64,000 nt of DNA, taken from contig JAUJYZ010000910.1 in assembly GCA_033675265.1 (NCBI GenBank), positions 62,001-126,000 of the forward strand, written 5' to 3'. Source of the DNA: Actinostola sp. cb2023 (taxonomy: Eukaryota; Cnidaria; Anthozoa; Actiniaria; Actinostolidae). Below are positions 1-12,610 of the stretch, one piece after another (the stretch's first letter is position 1; each line of letters starts with the position of its first letter). The notes below the pieces were generated by a model, which was not told the origin of the DNA, made no database searches, and saw nothing but the letters and a program-made list of their open reading frames with translations. The position numbers and the translations under genes are program-made.

Positions 1-230
1 GTTGTAAATATTTTAGTATTGAGTGGTTCAATGTTATTCCTTTGCTTTCACATTAAAAAAGAGCATTTTCTTCCATTAGTTTGAGTTTCAGCTATAAATA
101 TCGATTCTGCTCTTTAATTATATTTTAGTGCACGTTCTAGTGAAATCTCACAGCTCTGCCTCATTCCACGTCCTAATGCCGCTAGGCAAAAGCTGTTTAA
201 AATGCATGTTGCAGAGTCCACCTCTCAGCA

Positions 231-1648
231 TTGCATGTACAGGTGGAATCTACGTTATCTCTGAACATGACAACAAATACTTTAACTTTTGAAGAGATCG
301 ATCGCCGTGTGGCAGCCGCGCAAGCCATCATAGTAGAGTTCGACAACAGGTGTACATCGCCTATCATAAAAGATCTGGTTAAGGCTCACGCAGAAGTGAT
401 TAGTAGTCCACTGGAGTTTGTGTTTTCCCGCTGTTCAGCATAACCTCACATTTCATGGGGCCAGAGCCTCCCATCATCATCCGACAAAGGCCAGAAGAAA
501 TCACCTGCTATCAACAGGCTTTTGAAACCTATTCAAGAGTTAGAAGCAGAGGAAACTAGAGAACAAGCCGACGGCGGAGAAGAACATGAAGAAAGCCGGC
601 AAATCTACATCGAGCATTTCTCAATGGAGGAACTCCATTATACTCTGAAAAGAAACAACGGTAGAGTGATTGGCCTTTATGATGAAATCTCGCTGCTATA
701 TGAGCAACTGGACAAATACAAGAACGGCATTTCTGACAGGAAAACGCTTCTGTCATTGATAAATGCAAGTCCTAGCAAGCAAAATGTCCACAACTCCACC
801 AGCGTCGTTCCTAAGACATGGTTTAACGTTGCAGGATTTGTTCAACCGGATGTGATAGTCCATTTGCTAAATGGAAATGATTACGATGGATTTGCCGATA
901 GACAATTCTTTATGTGCCCACCGGAAGTCGATGCCGACTATGATGAAATGAAGCCAATGCCAGAAGGTATTCCCAACCTCAAAGCCATTTTTGCCCTCAT
1001 TGATGGAGAACATTCCCAACAGAACGATGTCGTGTATACTCTAGAAGAGAATGCACATGTCGAATTCGTTGCCTACCATGATGAGTTAAATGAGCGCAAA
1101 CGCAGACAGTATAGAAGAGACAGAGATCGCAAGAGCGTCCTCACAAAAGCTAAAGGCCAAGTTGTCCGACTTGCAAGTGTAAATCATGTGCTACACCAGG
1201 CAATAGCTAAATCTAAGGATGCTGACTTTGAATGGAGTTATAAAAATCCCATAAGAGCAGATGGTAATGGCAATATCTGTTATGAATTATCTGATAAAGC
1301 AGAAGTTTACCCTTGGCAAGCCTCAGACGCCAAAAACAACCTCCGCCAGGCTCAATGTCCTAACCGAAGATGATGGCATCGTTGTTGACGAGCACAAACT
1401 GAAGCGACTTCTAGAACTACCTTCACCAATAACGGCCACCAAAATATCTCAAAACCATGTCCAGAAAGAGAGTTGACAAGAAATACCGTAGGGAGGAAGC
1501 TGATGCATTGATGATGGATGTTGTCAGGTTGCGCTTAGGATCAATCGTCACTGAAGAGTACCACGTGGGAAAGATGACAAAAACCAGGAGAGAGTTGAAT
1601 AAACGAAAGGTAGAAGACTCAATTAACAGAAAACAAATAATTTCTTAA
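231..1648 (+). pseudogene. DUF3987-like NTPase pseudogene
   Basis: Coding fragments in shifting frames read like a DUF3987 (primase/helicase-associated P-loop) protein. The first piece (about 250-443) ends with a segment resembling the region before the P-loop. A frame open from about 486 carries KGQKKSPA, a Walker A-like loop, and then GLYDEISLLYEQLDKYK, matching the family's Walker B-like 'DE.s.ll..l.rYK.G..D' block. The longest run, 522-1373 (about 283 aa), ends by frameshift near 1345, and coding-like sequence continues in two other frames to 1648. A deletion seems to have removed sequence between about 460 and 486. The function of eukaryotic DUF3987 proteins is unknown to me; many copies sit in repetitive DNA. 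It has no identifiable neighbour gene. Family assignment rests on motif recall, not a search. Confidence 0.6.
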
Positions 1649-2329
1649 GAAATTAAAGATTGACATGGAAAGATTTTCATCTTAAACTGTCATTGACCGT
1701 TGTTAAGGCACAATGCTTGCTAGCTTTAAAGAAGTTTCAAAAAACGGTCAAAGATGTACATTTTATTGTCACTGATCATGACTTGTAAAACTGACTCAGT
1801 AAAATATTATTGATATAGTTGTAAGTCAAGATAACAGAAGTTAGTTTGTCTGATTGTCAGTTAAAGGAATTTCTTGTAACGTTTTCTTTTAGGAAGGTCA
1901 AATAATAGATCTATTACACATTCAATATACTGCTTGCAAGTGTAAATGTTGGTAATAAAGCTTGCTCTGATAACAATATACAAATGACTGCTTGCTTGAA
2001 TATTTTGCACGACTGTCTAAGGTAATAAAAAGCAATTGAGTCCTCAACTTGTCAGTAAAGAGATATCATCACTGAAAATAAGATTTTCTTCGGAGTAGAA
2101 AGAATATCACGCGTTGCCATGATGATTGCGATACCTTCAGATAGATGGCACTAACTGGGATATTCTTAAGATCTTCGTTTTTTGACCCATAGACACAACA
2201 ACAATCATTCTTTATTACTTAAGTTATAAATATTATAACATTTACAATAAATATAAATATTTACAATATGAGTGAGATACCAAATGTAAGTAAATGCTAC
2301 TCAAAATAAAGCTAATCTAGTTGGGCAAC
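1649..2329. other. Intergenic DNA, nothing recognised
   Basis: AT-rich sequence with no convincing open frame, terminal repeats or RNA gene. Confidence 0.5.
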
Positions 2330-3060
2330 AATATAGACACAGATAGACACTAGACTGCAGTCAATAAGCTTCAATATATGCCTAATGTCGGTATGCATGG
2401 CCACAATAGACACTTCAATCTTCGTCCTTTGATCCATATATAGACACAAATAGACACTAGACAGTCAATAGATGTCTATTGTGTATACATAGACATAAAT
2501 AGACATATATAGACACAATAGACACTTTGTATCTTCGTTCTTTTATCCAGACACAATAGACACAAATAGACACTAGACAGTCAAATAGATAGACAGTCTA
2601 TTGTGAATACATAGACCTAAATAGACAGAATAGACAGAATAGACACTTTGTATCTTCGTTCTTTGATCCATACGGACACAATAGACACAAACAGACACTC
2701 AATAGATGTCTATTGTGTATACATAGACACAATAGACAGAATAGACACTTTGTATCTTCGTTCTTTGATCCATAGACACAACAGATACAAATAGACACTA
2801 GACAGTCAATAGTCAATAGATGTATATTGTGTATACATAGACACAATAGACACTTTGTATCTTCGTTCTTTGATTCATAGATACAATAGACACAAATAGA
2901 CACTAAACAGTCAATAGATGTCTATTCCAGTATTGCAGAATATAACAATATACAATACGTATCAAAAGTGTATATTTATACACATTTTACTGTATATTGT
3001 GTATACAAATACACTATTTACCTCTTATGTATATTGTGTCTATTCTGCAAAATCGCACCT
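2330..3060. repeat. Minisatellite built on 'atagacaca' words
   Basis: A higher-order tandem repeat of roughly 103-121 bp, made of short ATAGACACA/ACTAGACAG words. The landmark TATCTTCGTTCTTTGAT recurs near 2530, 2651, 2754 and 2857, with older variants near 2170 and 2415. Open frames here are repeat translations, not genes. Confidence 0.85.
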
Positions 3061-3419
3061 CACTCCATGTTTTGGTTTGTCCCACTCACAAAAGTGTTGA
3101 AAAAATCAGGAAAAAAGAAAATGTTCACCTAATAAATCTAGCCTCCTCCGCAAGCAACTCCAAAATACTAAAACTCTATCAGATGGGTTTCCTGTGGCGC
3201 TGCATCGAAGAGGGCAGAGGGAGACTGGAGACGAGCGGAGGGGAAAAAGCAAAGGACGAGTTGCCTGCCAAAACCGGAGCACCGTGGACTTGCAATGTCA
3301 CCCTTGTGGACTTGTAACGGGACCCCGGGTCCCCTGGGGAATATTTTGCTCTCCACTAAAACCATCTCCCAGACCCTGGGGAAATCTAGTGATGGCGTTG
3401 GGTGCACAGCGCACACGGT

Positions 3420-3561
3420 ATTTGTGAAAACAAAATATCCAGTTTATTGTATAAAAGATGTGCTTAAAAATGTTAAAAATACGAAAATTGAAATCGAGGA
3501 GAGGAAGGCGGTAATCAAGAAGCTTGTAGGCGATTTCAAACACGAAGGCGGCGAGGACGAG
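3420..3561 (+). other. Possible isolated coding exon
   Basis: An open stretch rich in Lys and Glu (KNTKIEIEERKAVIKKLVGD) ends at a good 5' splice site (GAC GA|GTGAGT, near 3561). I recognise no family and see no partner exon with a matching phase. It may be a host exon or a repeat fragment. Confidence 0.25.
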
Positions 3562-4017
3562 TGAGTATTTTCAGGTACTTGATCCTTCTGCTGGAGAAGT
3601 AAGAGCTGCAATACGGACATCAGGAGGACCAAAAAGGAAAGGTTACTGTGGTATTTTATAAACCGACCTGAAACTTTTGACGTGCGATGAATCATTAAAC
3701 CTTTCTATGCTTTGTTTACAGTCAAACCGTCACATCAAAGGTCAAGTCACGGTGAGAGTTAATGTTGGCCATGTTCTAAAAGCCAAAGATCTTTTGGAGA
3801 AGCTAACTTCTAAATTATCTGCCTAAAAAGTGGTTGAAATGAAGACGAACAGTTTTAAAAACTACTTCGCAATAAACATTGGGACGCCGAGGGAAAAACC
3901 TTTCGTCTTTAAACATTTCTCTTTTACTACTCTTTATTTAATATATCAACTTTGAATTCTAATCAAGCATCATCGAGGAGTCCCGATGCCAACAGGGCAA
4001 CAGGCCAAAGTACTTTG

Positions 4018-4240
4018 TGCTCTTGAAGATATTTCTTCCCTCTCACGGCTCAGCTGTATGTCGAACGACACTCCAACTATCAAAAATACGATAACCGTTT
4101 TCATGAGGCTTCGACATCGAGAGAGGAATTTGCTCGGAAGATCACCGCCAATTACTTTGAAGTTGATAGAGATGGGGATCTTGATTCATTTGTGAAATTG
4201 CTGCTAGCATATGAGCCGCCAACTCTAACTTTTCGATAAT
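4018..4240 (+). other. Possible terminal exon, unidentified
   Basis: About 70 codons are open in one frame, ending in TAA at 4240, behind a pyrimidine-rich acceptor-like sequence (ctctcacggctcag). The peptide contains EVDRDGDLDSF, which superficially resembles an EF-hand loop but lacks the Glu at loop position 12. The rest of 3.06-5.70 kb shows nothing I can name. Confidence 0.2.
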
Positions 4241-5699
4241 ACTAGAAGCCATTTTCATCACATTGCATCTTTATATTTACATGACAATAGAATCCTGTGT
4301 CTCTCCCCGAAAAAAACAAATGTTTGTTTGCTGTATGTGCGAAAAAACCCAACCACCCCAGGAGCGTAAATATTGGTATGCGCGAGAAACATGCGGGGAC
4401 CCCGAAAAAGGTGTTCAGTTTTCGCAGCCAAACCCTTCTCTTCTTGCTGGGGGCCAAGTCCCTCTCGGCCTTCGGCCTCGCACAGGGAGCCCGGAATAGG
4501 GGTTGCATGCGGAGGAGGCTATAATAAATCATCACAACAATTCTAGGACTATTGTCAGTCATGATGAATCGTGTATGAAAAGGGTCAGTAATATTTTCAA
4601 CTATTTTTATCGTATTAAATTCGATTGTTGCTAGTTCAACTCTTTAGTGTATATGTTAAGAACAAAGAAAATATATTATAAACGATTTCCACTTTATAAT
4701 TACCCATCTAAATAGTAAGAACAGAACTGGGAAAGCATTTACATTCGCCGATCCCCCTCGATCCCGCAATAGTTTCGGAGATAAAGAGATTTTACAATTG
4801 GGGATTTTTACGGCTCAGTAACAAAATGGCGCCACGTTCGGATCGTCTCGACAAACTTCAGTAATATATTGCTTTTCAGTATCCTAGAAAAATCGATGTA
4901 GTACACTATGTGTCTGGCAGGTATGAAGGAGTAATTATGATGCACATTGATGTGTCCAACTATCAACTTTGATATTTAAAAATCCTCGAAGTGATACCCA
5001 TGTGTAGTCTCCTTCGCAGCCGTTCATAGAGGTCACGCAGTCACACAACGCTCCGCCCGTGGATCCAAAGCCTGAAAATCAAAAGCCTGAAAAGCGGTAT
5101 TCAACATCTACACTTATTGTTCTTCGAGAGCGTTCATAATCACTATAATCGAGCTTGGAGTACCTCCGTGAGCTCCTCTCTTCACGACGGTTTGACATCA
5201 ACTGAATAATTTTAATTGTACCCATGATTCTCCACAGGGTAGTGACCAACCTCCTCTGAACTATTTCCAAAGTTGTCATTAAACAAATGGATAAAGGTTT
5301 TGATTGCTGTTTCAGAGAGTCTGGCACATATCCATATCAGTGAACATTTACACCTCGACCTGAAACCCAACAACATTGTGCTTGAGGAGAAAGAGGGAGA
5401 ATATATTATTATCATTAATGTTCTCCTATAATAATTGACTTGGACAAAAGTATCAAATTTTGATGAAGCCACAACACTTCCCGCATATTGCAACGGAATT
5501 AGTCTCAGTGAGGGAAAGCCGTCGAAGAGCAAGTACAAGTGCTTCACAAGATTGGGGCTGATTGATTGATGGCATCCCCATGTGATAGCTCAGCTTTGGT
5601 AAGTAACAAAACATGAGGTTAATCAAATGAATGCTAACCGTTACCTCCCAATTTTTAAGAAATTAGATGAACAACCATTGACATTCCCCACATAATCCC

Positions 5700-6350
5700 C
5701 ACCATACATGTGGTGGTACAACCACCTAAGCCACAGGTGGATGCTGACATCGAAAGGTATTGGCGGGATGTCGTTACTGAAGAAATAAACGATGCCACAC
5801 CATATACTGAAAACAAGGAGACTCAGACAGAGCCTCTCGCATGTTGCATCTGCAACATGGACGATGATTATTGGATGGCTCCATCTTCCATGAGGCTGTT
5901 GTCGTTGGCGAGGGCGGTGAGGGTGGTGATGGTGTTGTGATTCTTGGTGTCAGGCTTAAAGCTGGATTTAATGCAGATGAGATCTCTTCATCCAGTGACT
6001 CAGAGAGCAACAATCATGTCTTGAAAAGTGCCACCAGTGAAGAACTATCAACAGTAGAGTTCATAAGTCCATCCAAATGTCTTGCTGAAAACCAGAAGCA
6101 GGAAGTCATCCAAGCAGTTCTTCGAAAGGGAGAATATAGATTTCATTGAAATCATTCAGACCTTGAATGTACAGAAAGTAAATGGAATAACAGCATGTCT
6201 CAGGAACAAAATAAAAAGCATATCAATAAAGTGCTATCATCTTCAGTCAAGGCGGATGCCACATATTCAGCACAGCAAGATCTTTCCATCAGTTTCACAG
6301 CAGCAAAATTAACGAAATCTTCAACTATGCTGGCAAATATCTGGGCAAAA
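5700..6350 (+). other. Unidentified coding-like patches
   Basis: Three overlapping-frame open stretches (5710-5940, 5871-6149, 6195-6360) have plausible protein composition, including a Cys pair (ACCICNMDDD) and an acidic serine run (EISSSSDSES). No single frame spans them and I recognise no domain. The segment ends where the R2-like 5' region begins. It may be a decayed gene or transposon ORF. Confidence 0.3.
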
Positions 6351-6902
6351 GCTGATGATGAGTACTTGCTTGCACCGTCGCTGTCTCATTCTGGGACCCC
6401 TGATCAAACTGGGGGAGCGGCCGGCGTCGTAACCCGCACACACTTTGTGATTGATGGGGTCGGCGATAGTCAACTGCAAAGGTATCTTACAAGGGCACGG
6501 CCTGTTTCCACGGAAATGGGTTGTTGGATGACCACCTAGATACCTATCTGCGGCTGCTAATCACCACGAATCACTAGCTGGGGCAGGCAGACCATATAAT
6601 TATACCCGGTGTTTATCTGTATGTAACCTGGCTTATTCGGATGAGTGACCTAGGTACCTCATCCGGATCTGGTCTTCTATAATGTCAATACCACTAATCA
6701 TTGTTGTGCGGGAGACCTTAGGGGGGAGACCACTGACACCCCTCCTTTAAGGTCCTGAGGTAATCATACTTAGCAGTCGCGGATCCATAGGGCAGGCTGC
6801 AACCGGAAGGGCTGGGGGGTCAACCGCCCAGTCACTAATACTTGAGACAGCTCCAGACAAACGCTGATGTGATGGCAGCAACCATCATACCATCCTGGGA
6901 GG

Positions 6903-7184
6903 ATGGGGCTTCACTGGCCGTACCTTCTTCAAGTTACTTTGCGACAAACTCATATAATGGAAAGGACAATCGCGGGCCTTCCCACCGAAGGCCCGGGCAT
7001 TGTAAGCAGTAACACCAACGTGAGGGTTGATTACCCTGTAATGAACAACCAGATATGTTGCCGATGTGACTATCTGGTAACCGACCATAAGCACCTTCGG
7101 CGTCATCTGCAGATCAACCACCAGATTGGCCCGGAGGATGTTGTCTATGTCTGCCGGAAGTGTAGCATCCTCTACCTGGTGTAG
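6903..7184 (+). pseudogene. Zinc-finger N-terminus of R2-like copy A
   Basis: This holds one complete C2H2 finger (CCRCDY...HLQINH) and the first half of the second (VYVCRKCS). A deletion then creates a stop at about 7184. Intact relatives carry three fingers here, which in R2-type proteins bind the DNA target. Confidence 0.7.
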
Positions 7185-7209
7185 AGGTCACTGGAGATCT
7201 TCCTGAGAG

Positions 7210-9303
7210 ACCACCCTCTTTTGCCGATACCTCATTCAGCGGGGACCTGTCTGACGAGGAGGTATTGTCCAATCGGGTCCTCTAATCGATGTACTCAAGC
7301 GGAAACTCTATAGTGAGCCAAGGCCAAAAGCCACTGTAGCGGGTTCTCTAGAATATGCCATTGAGGCTCTAGAGAGTAATGACTGTGACAAAGGGTTTGA
7401 TACCCTATCGAATCTCCTATATCCATTATACGGTACCGAACGACCAGTACGAAAGCGAAGGGTAAGAAAGGTGCCTACCGGACGAAACAAACGCCGACGT
7501 GCATTATATCGCCGTAATCAGCTACTTTTTCGACGCTATCGGAAACAGTTAGCTGCTGTAGTATTGGACGATGCGGCCACTGACATGCCATCACCGAACA
7601 TTGAAGATGTTGAGGCAAGTTTTAAGGACAAGTTTGAACGTCCTGATCTTGTTGATGAAACCCCGTACGACCCACAAGCGTGCCCCCTTGGGGACACTTT
7701 AGCTGAACCATTCAGCCTTGGTGAGATCGAGAAGTCCGTACGACAATGCTCCAGGGCCGGATAGTTTGGGCAACCAACTCGGCCCTGCGCAAAATCCCAT
7801 GCCAAGCGCTGGGTAACATTTTCAACATGAGGGGTGCGTTAGCTAGAGTTCCCACTTTTATGAAGACTAATCGAACAACTCTTATTCCGAAGACCAGTTC
7901 TTGTGAGGAATTAAGAGCTGTCAACAATTGGAGGCCAATCACACTAGGCTCGGCTCTCTTGCGTCTCTATACCAAACTCTGGGCCAGCCGGCTCAGTGTT
8001 AGCATCCCAATCAACCCTCGACAGAGGGCGTTCGTCCTTAGGGACGGATATACAGAGTGTTTTATTGCTCGCTGCTTTGATTGACGATGCTTGGAGGCGT
8101 AAGAAAAACATCAACCTGGCCTGGTTAGATTTAGCCAAAGCGTTTGATACAGGAGAAAAGGTGTGCCCGAGTTCTTTGTACAAGTAGTCAGGGATCTCTA
8201 CCATGGGTCTATGACCCAAGTTCCGTGGGGGGACAGACCACGAATACCATCTACATGCTTTCTGGTGTAAAGAAGGCTGCCCCCTCTCACCGCTTTTATT
8301 CAATCTTGTAATGGATGAATTTCTGGACCAACTTGTTAAGGGATATGAATTTGGAGGAGTAAAGTCTACTGGACTTGCCTTTGCGGACGACTTGGTACTG
8401 TCCCATTCTACCCCGGAAGGGTTACAACGAATGCACAGGCAAGCCGAAGACTTCTTCCAATACAAAGGGATGTCATTCAATCCAAAAAAGTGTCGGACGT
8501 TGTCGATGCTTAAGGCCAAACGTAGGAAGACTCTGAAGGTCATTACGAATAGACCGTTCCATCTACACGGAGTAGGTATTAAGCAGTTGTCCATTATAGA
8601 CGCTGTAAAATATCTAGGGCTGAATTACGACGCACGAGGACGAATAAGATTTGACTTCAGCGATGTAGAGACATGGTGTCTAAGGGTTAAGAAGGCAGAG
8701 CTGAAGCAGCAGCAGAAACTAGTTATGGTGAGACAGTTCATCGTCCCTAGACTGTTGTACCGATTCCGAGTGGGTAGAGTAACTATGACCCACCTTCGTG
8801 AGGTCGATCTAATAATTCGACGGGGTGTTCGTACCATGCTACATTTGCGCCATGACCTGCCTGCGGACTTATTCTATATCTCAGTTAAACATGGGGGTCT
8901 CGGTCTTAGCTCCTTTGAGGAGTTAATTAATTCCGTGCATGAAAGTCAAGTTACACCTAAGTATGCACAAGTCTGTTGATCCAAATATTGTTGAAGCGAT
9001 TAAAAGTCTGTTGCTTGTTGGTGAATTCGCTTGGGCTCGACGCTTTAGTGGCCTTGAGGGTGTCCAGAACAATCAGGACATTGCCAAAGCCGCTGGGTTG
9101 TCAGAATTAGAACGCCACACCAGTTTCCGTTCCAAATTCTTCGGAAGGCGGCAGGAGCCAACTGCTATTAACGCACCTAGCTGCAATAGCTGGCTAGCTG
9201 GTTTTGAGCCAATGGGTGGGAGTGATTTCATCTTAGGCGTGACATTGATCAGTGACAGTCTTCCGACCAGAGTTAATCGCTCATTGGGTGAGAGAAACTT
9301 GCA
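7210..9303 (+). pseudogene. R2-like RT pseudogene, copy A
   Basis: A broken reverse transcriptase. The palm motif (AFADDLVL) and downstream thumb region up to the RVNRSLGE block are recognisable, but spread over four frames. The segment joining palm motif A to the next block is deleted (after 'KAFDT', near 8150). The restriction-like endonuclease is absent. Confidence 0.75.
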
Positions 9304-10076
9304 TGGCCTTTCTTCAAAATGTGAATGTCATTCCTTGTACAGAATAGGTTCTGCCTGCGCGATACTTTGGTTCAAATCTGGTCTTCATCTGCTGCATGTG
9401 CTTCTCTTTCCAAACGAGGAAACGCAATATGCACAGCTGCAATTATACAAATGCATTGGAATTTGATCACGATGCATACCGTGCACTTTGCACATTACGT
9501 TTCCTCGACGAACACGTTCACGTTCAGTTCAGATCGCATTAACGCACTGTTCACTTATTTACGAAACAATCTCACCCGCATTCCTCTCTACATCACTTCA
9601 GACTCCGTCGCTGGAGACCGCAGTTGACTGTGCACTTGAGGTGTTTCAGTACCATGTGGAAGTTCAGTGCTTTATACAGTATCGAGTTATTGCTGTGTAT
9701 TTAAACAATACATTGTTTATCAATAAAGAACACTGTACACACAGTTCCAAAACAATCGTTCACGGTGTTCTCCCAAGAGAACATTCGTTCTACTCCAACA
9801 ACGAGGAAACGCAATATGCAGAGCAGCATTTCTACCCATACTCACGAAAGATGTCAGCGAGTATTGTCGATCCAATAGCAGAGAGTTGTTCAAGGCTAAA
9901 CAACAAGAACGATTCCAAAGCCAGTACCGATGGTACCATGGTACCATAGACTTTGCCACGAAAGATAACCCAGAGTTCGATGGTACTCTAGACGACACCA
10001 ACAACTGAGTTGCTGCCATACCGTTGTCGTAACAGGAGGAGACTAGTTGATTCGCTCATTCCCAGTGTATTGCATG
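9304..10076 (+). other. Unidentified repeat, LTR-like features
   Basis: The word AACGAGGAAACGCAATATGCA occurs near 9413 and 9800 and, inverted and imperfect, near 9485-9508. Between them lies a compact T-rich segment with an AATAAA signal near 9722 followed by a GT-rich stretch, as in some LTRs. No primer-binding site or matching partner LTR was found, so this is only a suggestion. Confidence 0.25.
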
Positions 10077-10078
10077 TA

Positions 10079-12013
10079 CAGTATGTGGTTCTAATTGTGA
10101 ACAGTTCTAATTGTGAACACTTTTCAGTAATAGTGCCGTTTTTATAACGTAAAGTTAAGATCGACAAAACAAATTTCACCCGAGCAAATATTGATTTATT
10201 TTCAATCATTCAATGCTATTTTGGGCTTCCTGATATTTATTCCGCAAAAAAAATCAACTTTAATACAATGTAAGTTGACGACTGTTGTTTACAAATTCGA
10301 ATTTTAAGCGCGCCTTTAATATTCTCAGTGGGGAAAGTTCTCATTTTCTTTCTAAAAACACAAAGTTTAGAGTTTGTTTTTATATGAGGCTAAAAGGTAA
10401 ATAATAACACTTTTCTTTACAAAACAATCAATCGAAAAGTGTTGAAAATGAACGAGCAGCATCGGAATAAAAAATTGTGCGTGTTTTTGCGATGTGCTCT
10501 AATTGTAAACACGCATATGCTCACGCATAACTTGGCATTTCATAACATATGTAGTTCTTGAGATATAGAGTAAAATTGCCTCTAATGTACCTGCACTGGT
10601 ACAATAGTAAATATTGAGAAGGAAATATGTATAAGAAGTCCGCGTTTGTGATACAAATTTGCGCTATTGCGTTTTTCTATCATTCGTATCGAAATAACAC
10701 GAACATAAATATTGTTTTAAGACAACTTGGAACTTGTACATCGAATTGCAAGGCTTGAAATCGATAATTGCGACCAGTGAGCGAGCCCCAGCGAGCGAAC
10801 TGGGAGCAACACCAATCTTTGGTTGGGCTTTCTGTGTTTCAGATGCCAGCTCGATTCTCGATTTGTGTTTTTCAGTGGATTTGGATGGGTTTTTTTCACG
10901 TGACTTTTGCCCTGACGTCATATATCGTACGTTCCCGTCGTTCATTTGGGCATTTGTGACTCGTGATCTCGTGTTTAGAGTGGTGGCGAAGCCTTTTTGC
11001 TGGTACTTTATATCCGATTCTTCGATGGAATTATGTAAAGATCTTCGTTTATTGTTGACGATTGCTTCAGTTAGCAACACATCGAGGGGAAGGCAATGTT
11101 ATTTTATTAGTCTTTCAGCTCTGTTGTGTCCTAAGTCGCTGCACTGATTGCCACTGTGGAAAACATAAGTAGTCGATCGAATCCTAGTACCGTATAAATG
11201 CTCTTGGAAACCAAGTCATCCCAGATGCAGAGACATTGTCACTGAATTATCTGCCTAACAGTAACAGCTCGTTCGTTTATCGTGCCGCCAACCATACCAA
11301 ACTTTATTCTAAATTCAAGATATAGGTGTTCATAAGAGACCGTTCATAAGTGTAGCAAAATGAATACTGAAAAATCGATAAAGTACGTACATTGATAAAG
11401 AAAAAAAGTGTATGTTGATTTTTATTGATTGATACTAATGTCTTTCTTTAGTGATAATAATTGCCATCGGAGCGAAGCGTAGATGGCTTATAAATTATAT
11501 ATCAATAGATTTCTAAAACTGTTCAGGTGGCTATGTACTACTACACGGGCTTGCAATAACTAGCCTCCTATGTAACATGACAGCGGAAATCACACCTCTG
11601 TAAAAATCAACCAATCATAATGGACCGTTCCCACGGCTGAAATGGACAAGAAACGATCGCGAAATCAAAACATTTTTACGTGCATGGAGGATTGTCAATT
11701 TGTCTTGGTTTTCGAATTCGGAGGTCGCAATTTTTGACCTATGGTTAGCCTAGTAATACACAATATTAAGCCATTAAAAAGCAAGCCAAAAGTGTTCACA
11801 ATTACAAACAACTGTTCACCATTAGAACCATCAACTGACATGATATAATAAAATATATTTAGAAAAGTTCAATAATAAATACAACGAAACTTAATCACAT
11901 GTTAGCTGAAGTGTAGAGCTAATTTATAGCAAAGGTTCAGGATAATCGTACCATATGTTGACGAGAAATATCATCAAGTGCAAAAAGGTGCTCACAATTA
12001 GAACCACATACTG
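10079..12013. mobile_element. 1.9-kb element with Tc1/mariner-type ends
   Basis: The two ends are inverted copies of CAGTATGTGGTTCTAATTGT, each flanked by TA (10077-10078 and 12014-12015), the Tc1/mariner target duplication. The word GTTCTAATTGTGAAC recurs inside both ends in opposite orientation (about 10088-10117 and 11790-11830), as expected of subterminal transposase sites. I find no DDE transposase; the only sizeable open frame is 10664-11080 on the minus strand, which I cannot identify. It is probably non-autonomous, possibly with captured sequence. Confidence 0.7.
10664..11080 (-). other. Unidentified ORF inside the TA-flanked element
   Basis: About 138 codons, Lys/Ser-rich, with no D,D34D/E or helix-turn-helix pattern that I recognise. 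The opposite strand is also open here, which weakens either as a real gene. It may be captured host exon sequence. Confidence 0.25.
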
Positions 12014-12225
12014 TACTGAGTTGTAATATTAAGGTAAATCTAAAGACAACCGAACATGAGGTACTTTTCATGCAGGAGTAGTAAAAACAAAGTGAATATG
12101 ACATTGTCACCATGACAGGTTTCCACTGATGTTGATATTACTCGTGCATAGAAAAATATAGACGACAATAGACCACAATCAATATATGATGTACAGCTAC
12201 CATGTAGAAATACTGTGAATAAACC

Positions 12226-12250
12226 AATATTATTATTATTATTATTATTC
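12226..12250. repeat. (ATT)n microsatellite
   Basis: About eight ATT units. Confidence 0.85.
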
Positions 12251-12440
12251 ACAGGTGAATGATAAAGGACTCGCTTGTTCGTTTTATGATGCTTATCACT
12301 CGTGAATAAAAACCGTACGCTCGCATTTTCCATGAAGTATCTCTATATCCAAACACATCCGAAAAGAATTCATTTTTATTTCATTGTTTTCAATATTTAC
12401 ATGTTTTCTTTCTTCAAATTGGTCGATGTGTTGAATTTAC

Positions 12441-12458
12441 TGGGGGGGGGGGGGGGGA
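12441..12458. repeat. Poly-G tract
   Basis: An uninterrupted run of about 17 G. Its length is prone to sequencing error. Confidence 0.85.
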
Positions 12459-12507
12459 GTGCAGGCTAAAGGTGGGGATTTGAAAGTGTTAGGGTGCGTT
12501 CACACTG

Positions 12508-12607
12508 GGCCCAGTTGTTCGAAAGGCGACTATTAGCGCTAACTCAGGATTAAATCTTAAGAAAACTATCCAGGATTAGCACTAATCTCCTTTCGAACAA
12601 CTGGCCC
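12508..12607. mobile_element. 100-bp palindromic MITE, Harbinger-like ends
   Basis: Ends GGCCCAGTTGTTCGAAAGG and the inverted CCTTTCGAACAACTGGCCC enclose about 60 bp. CTG flanks both sides (12505-12507, 12608-12610). The GGGSC start and CWG flanks resemble the Harbinger at 20641 and 37143, so I infer a non-autonomous PIF/Harbinger relative. Confidence 0.6.
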
Positions 12608-12610
12608 CTG

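Larger units (their letters stand above)
6370..9303 (+). mobile_element. R2-like retrotransposon copy A, degenerate
   Basis: A non-LTR retrotransposon copy homologous to those at 19.9, 35.7 and 57.2 kb. Its 5' untranslated part (6370-6902) matches 35736-36540, minus an internal block. The first zinc finger is present in 6903-7184. A deletion then jumps from finger two to the linker (about 7174-7210). RT pieces follow at 7471-7764, 7746-8084 and 8311-8979, including AFADDLVL with the catalytic Asp pair near 8383. Small deletions near 7745 and 8155 and several frameshifts make it non-functional. Homology stops near 9303, just before the Cys-His motif and endonuclease, so the 3' end is missing. 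Confidence 0.85.

Noticed and set aside
2598..2903. Cys-rich minus-strand frame
   Set aside because: Translation of the ATAGACACA minisatellite; the repeating peptide follows the DNA unit.
4150..4200. EF-hand-like DRDGDLDSF
   Set aside because: The loop lacks the Glu at position 12 and no second hand is present.
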